44,139 nucleotides of DNA from CBDFKQ01 sp965248855 (GCA_965248855.1 CBDFKQ010000016.1:1-44139), one strand, 5' to 3'. Shown: positions 7,660 to 17,036, counted from the first letter of the stretch. Notes: generated by a model from the letters alone, not told the origin. Made by a program: numbers and translations.

Positions 7660-9786
7660 TTAAGCCGTTTTTTCTGGTTTAGGCAATAAAGTTTTACGCG
7701 ACAGTCTGTATTTTCCGGTTTTTTTATCTACTTCAATTAATTTTACTTTTATTTCTTCACCTGCTTCAAGTACACCGTCCATTGTTTCTAAGCGCTCCCA
7801 TTTAATTTCTGAAATATGAAGCAAACCATCTTTACCCGGCATAAATTCAACAAAAGCTCCAAAAGGCATAATTGATTTAACAATTCCATCATATACTTCT
7901 CCAACTTCCGGTATGGCTACAATGTTTTTTACTCTTCCAACTGCCTTATCCATCGACTCCTGATTGGTAGCGAAGATATGAACTAAACCTGCATTATCTT
8001 TTTCTTCAATAATAACTGTTGCTCCGGATTCTTTTTGAATTTCCTGAACAATTTTTCCACCAGGTCCGATAACGGAGCCAATTTGCTCTTTATCGATTTT
8101 AATTGTTATTGACCTGGGTGCATGTGGTTTTAAATCCGATCTGGTTTCCGGTAATGTTTCGGTTATTTTATTTAATATATGTAACCTGCCGGCTTTTGCC
8201 TGATTGAGTGCCTGAACCAACACGTCGGTAGATAAACCTTCTACTTTCATATCCATTTGGCAAGCGGTAATTCCATTAACAGTACCTGTAACTTTAAAAT
8301 CCATGTCACCTAAATGATCTTCATCACCCAATATATCAGAAAGGATGGCTATTTTTCCATTTTCGGCAATTAAACCCATTGCAATACCTGAAACGGGAGC
8401 TTTTATTTTAACCCCTGCATCCATTAATGCTAATGTAGCGGCACAAACTGTTGCCATTGACGATGAACCGTTTGACTCTAATATATCAGAAACTATTCTG
8501 ATTGTATATGGATTTTCATCATCGGGAGGTAATACTATTTTTAATGCTCTGTAAGCTAAATTTCCATGACCTACTTCTCTTCTGCCCGGTCCTCTGTTTG
8601 GTTTAACTTCACCCGTTGAAAATCCAGGAAAATTATAATGAAGCATAAATTTACTGCTTCCGTCAGTCATGGCCGAATCAATAATCTGCTCATCAAGTTT
8701 AGTACCCAAAGTTACTGTGGTGAGTGATTGGGTTTCTCCTCTTGTAAAGATAGCTGAACCGTGTGGAGAGGGTAAATAATCTACCTCGCACCAAATTGGT
8801 CTGATTTCGTCCGGTTTGCGACCATCTAAACGTATGCCGGTATCTAAAACAGCATTTCTTGCCGCTTTTTTATGTACATCATGATAATATTTTTCGACAA
8901 GTTTTAAATTATATGTGTGGTCTTCAGGCAATGATGAAATAAATTGTTCTTTAATTTCTTTAAATAATTCACTTCGTTTTTGTTTATTGGATAAACCCAT
9001 TTTAGCAATCTCATACGCTTTAGAATAAAGTTCTTCATGAATTTTACTTTCAAGCGCTTCGTCATTGGATTCATGAACGTAAGTTCTTTTCTTTAATTTC
9101 CCTACAGCTTCTGATAGTTCTTTTTGAACAACGCAATGAGATTTAATTGCTTCATGACCAAACATTAAAGCTTCTATCATTTCTTCTTCAGATGCTTCAT
9201 GTAATTGACCTTCCACCATTAATATGTTGTCGTAGGATGCTGCTACCATTAAATCGATTGTAGCACTCTTTAATAGTGATGCAGTTGGGTTAATAGTAAG
9301 TTTGCCACCTATTTTTGCAACTCTTACTTCTGAAATATAATCTGCAACGGGAATATCTGAAACTGCAAGTGCTGCAGAAGCTGCTAAACCGGCTAATGCA
9401 TCCGGAAGAATTTCTGCATCTGCAGAAATTAAGAATATATTTATTTGGGTATCTGCATGGTAATCTTTTGGAAACATTGGCCTAATGGCTCTGTCAACAA
9501 GCCGGCTTATTAATATTTCGTGATCCGAAAGCCTTCCTTCTCTTCGCAGAAAACCTCCGGGAATTTTTCCTGCCGATGCAAATTTTTCTTGATAATCAAC
9601 TGATAATGGCATAAAATCTATGCCTTCTTTTGCATCTTTGTTGGAGACAACAGTTGCTAACAGCATGGTATTACCCATTCTAACTACCACAGCACCATCA
9701 GCTTGTTTGGCAAGCTTGCCTGTTTCAATAGTTATAGTTCTTCCATCAGCAAATTGAATGGTTTTAGTCAGCACGTTTGGCATCAT
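7660..9786 (-). CDS. pnp: polyribonucleotide nucleotidyltransferase (PNPase)
   Basis: 3'-5' phosphorolytic exoribonuclease of mRNA decay. Two RNase PH domains: the first contains PLSVDYQEKFASAGKIPGGF and the second GETQSLTTVTLGT and the FPGFSTGEVKPNRGPGRREVGHG region. A KH domain (IGSVIGPGGKIVQEIQ, about 565-585) and an S1 domain (VGEVYDGIVKSIMPFGAFVEF, from about 625) follow. The full 708 residues are within the usual length. The annotated start gives M-M-P-N; the second Met is equally possible. It lies downstream of rpsO, as in many bacteria, but a strong terminator stands between them. Confidence 0.97.
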   Translation of the reverse strand: MMPNVLTKTIQFADGRTITIETGKLAKQADGAVVVRMGNTMLLATVVSNKDAKEGIDFMPLSVDYQEKFASAGKIPGGFLRREGRLSDHEILISRLVDRAIRPMFPKDYHADTQINIFLISADAEILPDALAGLAASAALAVSDIPVADYISEVRVAKIGGKLTINPTASLLKSATIDLMVAASYDNILMVEGQLHEASEEEMIEALMFGHEAIKSHCVVQKELSEAVGKLKKRTYVHESNDEALESKIHEELYSKAYEIAKMGLSNKQKRSELFKEIKEQFISSLPEDHTYNLKLVEKYYHDVHKKAARNAVLDTGIRLDGRKPDEIRPIWCEVDYLPSPHGSAIFTRGETQSLTTVTLGTKLDEQIIDSAMTDGSSKFMLHYNFPGFSTGEVKPNRGPGRREVGHGNLAYRALKIVLPPDDENPYTIRIVSDILESNGSSSMATVCAATLALMDAGVKIKAPVSGIAMGLIAENGKIAILSDILGDEDHLGDMDFKVTGTVNGITACQMDMKVEGLSTDVLVQALNQAKAGRLHILNKITETLPETRSDLKPHAPRSITIKIDKEQIGSVIGPGGKIVQEIQKESGATVIIEEKDNAGLVHIFATNQESMDKAVGRVKNIVAIPEVGEVYDGIVKSIMPFGAFVEFMPGKDGLLHISEIKWERLETMDGVLEAGEEIKVKLIEVDKKTGKYRLSRKTLLPKPEKTA

Positions 9787-9889
9787 AAATTATAATATCG
9801 TAAGGTTTGAATTCTAAATTGGGCATCTCTACGGAGTATTGATGCAAAAAAAATGGAGGGGCAAATAGGCATACAACCTAAAGCAATAT

Positions 9890-9924
9890 AAAAAAAGGGC
9901 AATCAGCATAGATTGCCCTTTTTT
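9890..9924 (-). terminator. rpsO terminator, bidirectional
   Basis: GGGCAATC (9897-9904) pairs perfectly with GATTGCCC (9911-9918) across a 6-nt loop, with A and T runs on either side. It lies just past the rpsO stop on the minus strand and separates rpsO from pnp, possibly as an attenuator. Confidence 0.9.
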
Positions 9925-9930
9925 ATTTTA

Positions 9931-10206
9931 TTATTTTCTTAATTCTAATTCACCAATTATAACCCTGTATCTTGCGATATCTACATCAGCTAAATAATCT
10001 AATAATCTTCTTCTTTGACCAACCAATTTCAACAAACCCTGGCGGCTTGAATAATCCTTTTTGTGAACTTTTAAATGTTCTGTCAAATGATTGATTCTAT
10101 GTGTAAATAAAGCAATTTGTGATTCTGCTGAACCTGTATCACTAGCTTTTTTAGCATGTCCGTGCTTTGTAAACAGGTCTTGTTTGATTTCAGTTGTTAA
10201 ATACAT
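9931..10206 (-). CDS. rpsO: 30S ribosomal protein S15
   Basis: Binds 16S rRNA in the platform of the small subunit. The 91 residues match the family along the whole length: TGSAESQIALFTHRINHLTEHLKVHKKD in two parts, SSRQGLLKLVGQRRRLLDYL, and a final YRVIIGELELRK-type tail. It is monocistronic or loosely linked with pnp through the terminator hairpin. Confidence 0.97.
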   Translation of the reverse strand: MYLTTEIKQDLFTKHGHAKKASDTGSAESQIALFTHRINHLTEHLKVHKKDYSSRQGLLKLVGQRRRLLDYLADVDIARYRVIIGELELRK

Positions 10207-10345
10207 TTTTTATTTATTTTTTCCGTCTTTCTTCTTATTAATCCGCAAATATAGTTTTTTTATATTAATTAAAACAAACTTAAATATAAATTTATTTTTA
10301 AATACTATGTTTATTTTATTGGAACTATGAATGAATTATTAAACT

Positions 10346-10906
10346 TTAAACTGTCATAATTTCTTTTTCTTTTTCGGAAAATAAACTGTCCATTTTGGTA
10401 ACAAAGCCATCGGTGAGTGTTTGCACTTTATCTTCTGCTCTTTTTACATCATCTTCTGATGCTCCGTCCTTTAACAGTTTTCTTAAATCTTCATTGGTAG
10501 ACTTACGGATATTGCGCACGTTCACTTTTCCGACTTCAATTTCATTTTTAACCTTTTTCATTAAATCCTTTCTGCGATCTTCGGTTAAGGGAGGAATGTT
10601 CAACCTGATTCCTTCTCCATCATTTTGAGGATTAAGACCCAGGCTACTGTCTTTAATTGATTTTTCGATTTCGGTAATAATTTTTTTCTCAAAAGGTTTA
10701 ATCATTATTGTTCTTGCATCGGGTGTTGTGATAGATGCTACCTGGTTAAGCGGAGTCATCGATCCATAATAATCAACCATTAAGCCATCAAGCATACTTG
10801 GTGTAGCACGGCCGGCGCGTATTTTTTGAAGTTCTATTTGAGTGTGTTTTAAAGCTTTCTCCATTGAATCTTTTGATTCGTCGAGAAAAAATTGTATTTC
10901 TTCCAT
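10346..10906 (-). CDS. frr: ribosome recycling factor
   Basis: Splits post-termination ribosomes together with EF-G. At 186 residues it has full length. Typical motifs: KIRAGRATPSMLDGLMVDYYG near residues 28-48, PLNQVASI, RTIMIKPFEK, IRLNIPPLTEDRRKDL, and NVRNIRKSTNEDLRKL. It lies 43 bp downstream of pyrH on the same strand, the classic pyrH-frr order, and is surely cotranscribed. Confidence 0.97.
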   Translation of the reverse strand: MEEIQFFLDESKDSMEKALKHTQIELQKIRAGRATPSMLDGLMVDYYGSMTPLNQVASITTPDARTIMIKPFEKKIITEIEKSIKDSSLGLNPQNDGEGIRLNIPPLTEDRRKDLMKKVKNEIEVGKVNVRNIRKSTNEDLRKLLKDGASEDDVKRAEDKVQTLTDGFVTKMDSLFSEKEKEIMTV

Positions 10907-10949
10907 GTTAAATAATATAAATATTCAAGGTGTGGTTAATAAATAAAAT

Positions 10950-11660
10950 TTAGTTTGAAATTAAGGTACCAACGTTATTATCGCCGTTTACTATTTTTAA
11001 TAAGTTACCCGGTTTGTTCATATCAAATACAATGATGGGTAAATTATTTTCTTTGCATAATGTAAAAGCGGTCATATCCATAATATTTAAATTATTCCGA
11101 TACGCTTCATCAAACGAAAGATTTTCATATTTTGTTGCCAACGGATCTTTTTCAGGGTCTGCAGTATAAACACCATCAACACGTGTACCTTTTAAAACTA
11201 CATCAGCTTCTATTTCAATAGCTCTTAAACTTGCAGCAGAATCGGTTGTAAAATAAGGATTACCTGTTCCGGCGCCTAAAATAACTACTCTGTTTTTTTC
11301 GAGATGACGGATAGCCCTGCGTCTGATAAATGGTTCACAAATTTGTTCCATACGAATAGCTGAAAGAACGCGAGTAAAAATTCCATGATTTTCTAAAGCA
11401 CCTTGCAGCGCCATGCTATTGATAACAGTTGCCAGCATGCCCATGTAATCCCCCTGTGCCCTGTCAACACCTGCTTCCATGGATTGTATACCTCTGAAAA
11501 TATTTCCACCACCTATCACTATTGCTACCTGTACTTTAGCATCAACCAATTGCTTAATTTCTACTGCATATTGATTGAGCATATCGGCACTTATTCCGTA
11601 GTGTTGTGTTCCGGCAAGTGATTCGCCACTTAATTTTAGAAGAATGCGTTTGTATTTCAT
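10950..11660 (-). CDS. pyrH: UMP kinase
   Basis: Phosphorylates UMP to UDP in pyrimidine nucleotide synthesis, forming hexamers of the amino-acid-kinase fold. The 236 residues show KRILLKLSGESLAG at the N-terminus, VIGGGNIFRG near 50, DYMGMLATVINSMALQ near 75, GAGTGNPYFTTDSAASLRA near 135, and VDGVYTADPEKDP near 165. First gene of the pyrH-frr pair. Confidence 0.97.
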   Translation of the reverse strand: MKYKRILLKLSGESLAGTQHYGISADMLNQYAVEIKQLVDAKVQVAIVIGGGNIFRGIQSMEAGVDRAQGDYMGMLATVINSMALQGALENHGIFTRVLSAIRMEQICEPFIRRRAIRHLEKNRVVILGAGTGNPYFTTDSAASLRAIEIEADVVLKGTRVDGVYTADPEKDPLATKYENLSFDEAYRNNLNIMDMTAFTLCKENNLPIIVFDMNKPGNLLKIVNGDNNVGTLISN

Positions 11661-12137
11661 ACAAGAGAGTAAACAGGATATTATTTTATAAATTGGGCAA
11701 AGATAAAAAGTAAATCGTGCTAAGTAAGATTTATTTGATTTTTGCTTTAAATAATTTTACATTTTATTTGTTTATAAAAATGAATATATCAAAATAATGA
11801 TATTGATATATTCGTAATTTTATTTTTTTCATTAATATAGAATGTTATCATTTTTATAAATAAATATAGAAGTAATATTCTTATAATATTTGTACCGAAT
11901 ATAATCCATGTTATACCTATTTGTTCGGTAAATAGCTCTAATCATCATTTTTTTTAATTTAGAATCTTTATAAAATAATTTTTAATACTAACATTTTTTC
12001 ATATAAATATTATTTTCCTTCATTATAAAATCCATTACTTACACCTATTTTTCAATACTGATCAAGGCTTTAATACTATTGGCTTAAATTATGTATTAAT
12101 ATTATTCTGAAATGTGTGATAACATTTAAATTTAAAA
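11661..12137. other. long AT-rich divergent intergenic region
   Basis: 477 bases between divergent pyrH and the histidine kinase. They must contain both promoters. I found no open frame, no strong hairpin and no exact TAnnTTTG box with a well-placed -33 element. Confidence 0.5.
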
Positions 12138-13832
12138 ATGACTGATAGATTCAATAATTTCATAAAAAACACATTTTTTATTCCACATGATGCTTATTCT
12201 GTTAGAAGTAGATGGAAGAGAGCCATATCGGTTAACTATTTTTTAGGTGCGGTAATATTTTCGTTATCTTTTATTTGTTGTGTAGAGTTAATTTTAAAAC
12301 AATGGATGCACGTATTTTTAGAACTAATTACAATTGTTTATTTTGTTAATACCCTAATTTTAAATAAAAAAGGTAATTTTTTTCTTGCATCCAATCTGGC
12401 AATTCTTGGAGTTAATTTCACTCTTTTCTTTTTTGATTCTTATTTAGGCGGGAAAGCCGGAATTGCTTTTTACTATTACCCTCTTTTCTTATCTATTCCA
12501 TTTATCATAGGTATGGATTATAAACGATCTGTAGCCTTTCATTTATTATTTACATTCACCTGTTGGGCAATACTTGAATTATCGAATCATTCCCTTCTTT
12601 TAGATAATAAATTATTACCGGGTCAAATAAGAATTATTTATTTGAGTAATATGCTTATGACCTTAGTTACTACAGGATTATATTTATATTATATGTTTAA
12701 ATATGCTGAAAAAGATATTTTTTCAAAAGAGCGAAAAAAATTAAAGGCCGTAATAGATTCAAATAAGCAGTTAATTATGCTTATTGACGAAAATTGGCAA
12801 GTTGAAATTGTTAATGAAAGTTTTGAAAAACACATTTTTAATCTTTATAATATAAATATTAAAACCAATACACCCTTTTTACAATACTTTGGCTCTCAAA
12901 ATAGAGAAATGCTTTCTCAATACTTAAAAAGGGCATTTTATGGTGAATATATTGTAGAAGACAGGAATATATCTATACTTGATAAATTTTATTGGTTTAA
13001 CTTTTCTTTTGCCCCTATTCTCAATGAGCATTCTCAAATTAAAAGCGTTGTATTTTGTGCATTGGATATATCAAAAACAAAAACAACCGAAAAAGTACTC
13101 GAAGACAAAAATAAAGCCCTTATAAAATTAAATTGCCAGTTGGATCAATTTATATACAGGATTACTCACGATTTAAAAGCGCCATTGTCGTCTATATCAG
13201 GGCTTATAAATTTAATGGAAGTAGAAAAAGAAGAGGAAATGCAAGAGAAATATTACTCATTCATTAAAAAAAGTATTGCAAGGTTAAATAATTCTATCTC
13301 AACAATAATAAATTATTCGAAAAATAATAAAGAACAACTTGATATTGAACCAATTAATTTTGAAATTTTTATAAGTGAGTTAATAGAAAGCGTTAAATTT
13401 TCGGAAAATGCCAAGGATATAGATTTTCAATTTCATGTTTATCAAACAAACGAATTTAAAAACGATAAAGAAAGGTTGAATGCCATACTTGGAAATTTAA
13501 TTTCAAATGCTATTCGATACAGAAATCCATTTATAAATAATAAAGCTTTGGTAAGGATAGAGGTTATTGTTTTTGAAGAAAGAGCAATCATTTCTGTAAT
13601 CGATAATGGGGTTGGTATCGATGAAATACATAAAAACAAAGTTTTTGATATGTTCTACCGTGCTTCCGAAAAATCCGGTTCAGGTTTGGGTTTATTTATC
13701 GTAAAAGAGGTTGTGAATGTTATAGGAGGTGAGATAAGCTTAGAAACACAAAAAGGTGTAGGTACTACATTTAAAGTTGAAATTCCTAATTTTAAAGTCA
13801 ATGAGCATGAAGAGTTATCGGTAATTAATTAA
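12138..13832 (+). CDS. membrane sensor histidine kinase with PAS domain
   Basis: The 564-residue protein carries about six hydrophobic segments in residues 30-190, so the sensing part is embedded in the membrane without a large periplasmic loop. A PAS-like domain (about 195-320, IDSNKQLIMLIDENWQVEIVN) follows. The HisKA domain has the phosphoacceptor His344 in RITHDLKAPLSS. The ATPase domain shows the N box (NLISNAIRY), G1 (DNGVGID) and G2 (SGLGLFIVKEV). No response regulator is adjacent. Its signal and partner are unknown, and the OmpR-type regulator 7 kb away is only a speculative match. Confidence 0.92.
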   Translation: MTDRFNNFIKNTFFIPHDAYSVRSRWKRAISVNYFLGAVIFSLSFICCVELILKQWMHVFLELITIVYFVNTLILNKKGNFFLASNLAILGVNFTLFFFDSYLGGKAGIAFYYYPLFLSIPFIIGMDYKRSVAFHLLFTFTCWAILELSNHSLLLDNKLLPGQIRIIYLSNMLMTLVTTGLYLYYMFKYAEKDIFSKERKKLKAVIDSNKQLIMLIDENWQVEIVNESFEKHIFNLYNINIKTNTPFLQYFGSQNREMLSQYLKRAFYGEYIVEDRNISILDKFYWFNFSFAPILNEHSQIKSVVFCALDISKTKTTEKVLEDKNKALIKLNCQLDQFIYRITHDLKAPLSSISGLINLMEVEKEEEMQEKYYSFIKKSIARLNNSISTIINYSKNNKEQLDIEPINFEIFISELIESVKFSENAKDIDFQFHVYQTNEFKNDKERLNAILGNLISNAIRYRNPFINNKALVRIEVIVFEERAIISVIDNGVGIDEIHKNKVFDMFYRASEKSGSGLGLFIVKEVVNVIGGEISLETQKGVGTTFKVEIPNFKVNEHEELSVIN

Positions 13833-13895
13833 TATTAAAAAAATAAATAGTGTAAAATATTCCCCAATTAATTTATATTTAAAAGATTAGCAATT

Positions 13896-14000
13896 AAAAC
13901 CCCTTTTATAGTCTATAAGTTTTTGTTATTTCATTCAAAAAAATTCTTAAAGAATATTAAATTCAAACCTTATAGATTACTACAATAAAAGGGGTGTTTT
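13896..14000. terminator. long nested inverted repeat between convergent genes
   Basis: The outer arms ACCCCTTTTAT-like (13899-13909) and ATAAAAGGGGT (13985-13995), flanked by AAAA and TTTT, enclose a second pair CTATAAG (13913-13919) and CTTATAG (13969-13975) and a central ATTCTTAAAGAAT hairpin. The whole 105-bp unit can form one long interrupted stem. It separates the kinase (stop 13832) from the DUF1328 gene (stop 14009), so it may terminate both. Its size is larger than an ordinary terminator, so a MITE-like relic is an alternative. Confidence 0.5.
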
Positions 14001-14008
14001 CAAATTAT

Positions 14009-14173
14009 TTATGCTTTTTTAAACAAATTGCTTACTAAAGAAATTAAAAATAAAACCAGAAAAATAAAAAATAAAACTTTAGCTATCGAAGCAGCTCCTG
14101 CTGCTATACCGCCAAAACCAAATATTGCAGCTATTATAGCTATTACGAAAAATGTGATTGACCAACGAATCAT
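14009..14173 (-). CDS. DUF1328 small membrane protein
   Basis: A 54-residue protein that opens MIRWSITFFVIAIIAAIFGF and continues GGIAAGAASIAKVLFFIFL. That is the pattern of the DUF1328/YtjA family: two membrane helices joined by a Gly/Ala-rich turn, ending in a short basic tail (NLFKKA). These proteins are common next to stress genes in many bacteria but have no proven function. It reads towards the histidine kinase and shares the inverted repeat with it. The divergent mutase begins 112 bp upstream. Confidence 0.85.
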   Translation of the reverse strand: MIRWSITFFVIAIIAAIFGFGGIAAGAASIAKVLFFIFLVLFLISLVSNLFKKA

Positions 14174-14285
14174 AATTTTAAATGTTTAGTTGAAAAAAAT
14201 AATTTGTTTCAACTTATAAAATTTGTATGCCACCAAGTATTTATTTAGAAAAAAATTAATTATAATTGAAGTAAGTAATTAATAA

Positions 14286-16469
14286 TTGCCTATTTATACA
14301 CCAAAAAATAAAACCATCCGGACATTGAAAAATAAATTTTATAATACGCCTTATATAAATATTCAAGAAAGTTTAATTGATTTTTTTGAAAGTGAATCTC
14401 TTAAAGAAAATGATGTAAAATTTAAAACAGCTGAAGGAATTGAAATTCCTCATTCTTTTATTAAAAAAGATATTTCAAAAATTAAACATTTACATTTTGG
14501 AGCAGGCAAAGCACCTTTTTTACGGGGGCCATATGCACCCATGTACAATACCCAACCATGGACTGTAAGACAATATGCAGGATTTTCAACTGCAGAAAAA
14601 TCTAATGCTTTCTACAGGCGAAATTTAGCTGCCGGCCAAACAGGTTTATCAATTGCATTTGATTTGGCAACCCATCGTGGTTATGATTCGGATCATGAAA
14701 GGGTAACAGGTGATGTTGGAAAAGCCGGCGTGGCTATTGATTCAATTGAAGATATGAAAATTCTTTTTGATCAAATTCCTTTAGATAAAATGTCGGTTTC
14801 GATGACTATGAATGGTGCAGTTTTACCTATCATGGCTTTTTATATTGTTGCCGCTGAAGAACAAGGCGTTACACCGAGTCAATTAAGCGGTACTATACAG
14901 AATGATATTTTAAAAGAATTTATGGTTCGCAATACTTATATCTATCCCCCTGCTCCAAGTATGCGTATTATTGCAGATATCTTTGAGTTTACTTCACGCA
15001 ATATGCCTAAGTTTAATTCCATTTCTATTTCAGGTTATCACATGCAGGAAGCAGGTGCAACTGCAGATTTAGAATTGGCATATACTTTGGCTGATGGATT
15101 GGAATATATAAGAACAGGCATAGCAGCAGGTATTGATATAGATGATTTTGCTCCCAGATTGTCTTTCTTTTGGGCAATAGGAATGAATCATTTTATGGAA
15201 ATTGCAAAAATGCGTGCTGCGAGAATGATATGGGCTAAAATTGTAAAACAATTTAATCCTAAAAATGAAAAGTCATTGGCACTTCGCACGCATTGCCAAA
15301 CCTCCGGTTGGAGCCTTACCGAGCAAGACCCTTATAATAATATAACCCGAACATGCATTGAAGCAATGGCCGCCGTATTGGGTGGAACGCAATCTCTTCA
15401 TACCAATGCATTGGATGAAGCACTTGCATTACCAACAGATTTTTCTGCCCGAATAGCTCGCAATACACAACTGTTTATTCGTGATGAAACAAATATTACA
15501 AAAGTAATTGACCCATGGGGCGGGAGTAACTATATAGAGTTTTTAACAAATGCTTTAGTAGAGAAAACATGGCTTTTAATTGAAGAAGTTGAAGAAGCCG
15601 GTGGTATGACCAAGGCTATTGCTGAAGGTTTGCCGAAATTAAAAATTGAAGAAGCCGCCGCAAGAAAACAAGCCCGAATTGATTCGGGAAAAGATAAAAT
15701 AATTGGTATAAATTATATAAAATCTGATACCCCAACTATAATTGAATTATTAGAAGTCGATAATTCGGAAGTAAGGGAAAAGCAAATAATCCGTTTAAAA
15801 AAAATTAAATCGGAAAGGAATCAACTTGAAGTTGAAGCTGCATTAAGGAAAATAACAATTTCAGCAAAAGAGGGTAAAGAAAATTTACTCGAATTGGCTA
15901 TAATTGCGGCAAGGAAAAGAGCCACACTCGGTGAGATTTCTTTTGCAATGGAAGAAATTTTTGGCAGGCATAAAGCTGTTACTAAATCTTTAAGCGGGGT
16001 TTATATGAATGAAATTTCAAACGATATTAATTTCAGGCAGGCAATTGAATTGTCGGATAAGTTTGCAGAATTAGAAGGCCGCCGGCCAAGAATAATGGTT
16101 GCAAAAATGGGACAGGATGGACATGACAGAGGTGCGAAGGTGATTGCAACGGCTTTTGCCGATTTAGGTTTTGATGTAGATATTGGCCCACTTTTTCAAA
16201 CACCCGAAGAAGTAGCTCGCCAGGCTGCCGAAAATGATGTTCATATAATTGGTGCATCCTCTTTGGCGGCAGGCCATAAAACGTTATTGCCACAATTAAT
16301 TGCAGAATTAAAAAAAATAAACAGAGAAGATATTATGGTTATTGCAGGAGGAGTAATTCCCCCTCAGGATTATAATTTTTTATTTGAAGCCGGTGTATCC
16401 TCGGTTTTCGGCCCGGGAACTGTGATCCCTTTGGCTGCAAAAGAAATTTTATTGAAATTAATGAAATAA
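14286..16469 (+). CDS. methylmalonyl-CoA mutase, large (catalytic) subunit
   Basis: Adenosylcobalamin enzyme interconverting (R)-methylmalonyl-CoA and succinyl-CoA. The TIM-barrel domain (about 50-560) shows PWTVRQYAGFSTAE, SIAFDLATHRGYDSDH, MTMNGAVLP, SGYHMQEAGA, RTHCQTSGWSLTEQDPYNN and GGTQSLHTNA-type signatures. The C-terminal B12 domain has the cobalt-ligand motif D611-x-H613-xx-G616 (GQDGHDRGAKV) and VIAGGVIPPQDY. With 727 residues it is full length. A TTG codon directly after two stop codons is the only sensible start, since the next Met is beyond residue 85. The small subunit usually encoded upstream in this phylum (mutA) is absent here, so it may lie elsewhere or the enzyme may be a homodimer. 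Confidence 0.93.
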   Translation: MPIYTPKNKTIRTLKNKFYNTPYINIQESLIDFFESESLKENDVKFKTAEGIEIPHSFIKKDISKIKHLHFGAGKAPFLRGPYAPMYNTQPWTVRQYAGFSTAEKSNAFYRRNLAAGQTGLSIAFDLATHRGYDSDHERVTGDVGKAGVAIDSIEDMKILFDQIPLDKMSVSMTMNGAVLPIMAFYIVAAEEQGVTPSQLSGTIQNDILKEFMVRNTYIYPPAPSMRIIADIFEFTSRNMPKFNSISISGYHMQEAGATADLELAYTLADGLEYIRTGIAAGIDIDDFAPRLSFFWAIGMNHFMEIAKMRAARMIWAKIVKQFNPKNEKSLALRTHCQTSGWSLTEQDPYNNITRTCIEAMAAVLGGTQSLHTNALDEALALPTDFSARIARNTQLFIRDETNITKVIDPWGGSNYIEFLTNALVEKTWLLIEEVEEAGGMTKAIAEGLPKLKIEEAAARKQARIDSGKDKIIGINYIKSDTPTIIELLEVDNSEVREKQIIRLKKIKSERNQLEVEAALRKITISAKEGKENLLELAIIAARKRATLGEISFAMEEIFGRHKAVTKSLSGVYMNEISNDINFRQAIELSDKFAELEGRRPRIMVAKMGQDGHDRGAKVIATAFADLGFDVDIGPLFQTPEEVARQAAENDVHIIGASSLAAGHKTLLPQLIAELKKINREDIMVIAGGVIPPQDYNFLFEAGVSSVFGPGTVIPLAAKEILLKLMK

Positions 16470-16510
16470 AAATTATTTAATATCTGTTTAAACAATATTC
16501 ATCAATAAGG

Positions 16511-16839
16511 TTAATAAATTTTAATGCCATGAACAGCATATTGAGCATATCCTCCTCCATCAGGTAGTATAGCAACTACACGATCTCCTAAGGAAATATT
16601 TTCGACACCTTTTCCTAGCTCGGTAACTATTCCTGCCACTTCAAAACCGGGTAAATAAGGTAAAGAGGTAGGGAGTACATAATTATTTCGTCTTTGCATG
16701 CCGTCCGCAAAATTCACCCCTGATGCTTCTACTTTAATTACAATTGCCCATCGCCAGCAGAAGGCATTGGTACATCATGTAAGATCAACTTTTCAGGACC
16801 TCCAAATTCATTTACTATTATCTGTTTCATGGTTTGCAT
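16511..16839 (-). pseudogene. N-terminal fragment of a quinone oxidoreductase, duplicate of the gene at 18597-19607
   Basis: Starting at 16839 this repeats the first 104 or so codons of the intact oxidoreductase (QTMKQIIVNEFG..., LILHDVPMPSAGDG) with few changes. One A is missing in GGGCAATTG (intact gene GGGCAAATTG), which breaks the frame. Reading continues in the next frame through SGVNFADGMQRRN and PYLPGFEVAG to GGYAQYAV, where homology ends and HGIKIY plus a stop follows. The matching DNA (16533-16858 with 19300-19628) includes upstream non-coding bases. The copy lacks the nucleotide-binding domain and cannot be active. Confidence 0.9.
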
Positions 16840-16968
16840 CGTTTTTATTTTTTAGTTGTTAATATTTAAAATGTGGTCAATAAACTGCACAAGGCGATAA
16901 GGCAATGATATATCAGTAGAGGATGGTACGTAACGATAATGGCGTAAACGCAGATGGATATAGCGCAA

Positions 16969-17006
16969 AGCTGATAGAAATATCAATGATAACACTTCTA
17001 TCAGCT
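16969..17006. repeat. 11-bp inverted repeat
   Basis: AGCTGATAGAA (16969-16979) and TTCTATCAGCT (16996-17006) are perfect inverted copies around a 16-nt loop, 31 bp past the VOC gene stop. On the minus strand no T run follows, so it is not a classic terminator. It could still be a processing or termination hairpin, or an orphan operator left by rearrangement. Confidence 0.6.
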
Positions 17007-17036
17007 ATTTTCACAAAGATACGGGAGAACTCTGTA

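Noticed and set aside
8345..8554. Plus-strand ORF within pnp
   Set aside because: Antisense shadow of the PNPase coding sequence.
5139..13832. The OmpR-type regulator and the PAS kinase as a two-component pair
   Set aside because: They are 6.3 kb apart with housekeeping genes between, and nothing in the sequence links them.
16033..16293. Minus-strand ORF of 86 codons inside the mutase gene
   Set aside because: Opposite-strand shadow over the conserved B12 domain.
16480..16500. GTTTAAAC palindrome after mutB as terminator
   Set aside because: Eight bases without a T run; too common in AT-rich DNA to call.
16470..16510. Attachment site copy matching the tRNA-Leu 3' end at the far edge of the island
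   Set aside because: I looked for the GTACCCAGAGCCGG-type end near the mutase gene and did not see it, so no att pair is claimed.
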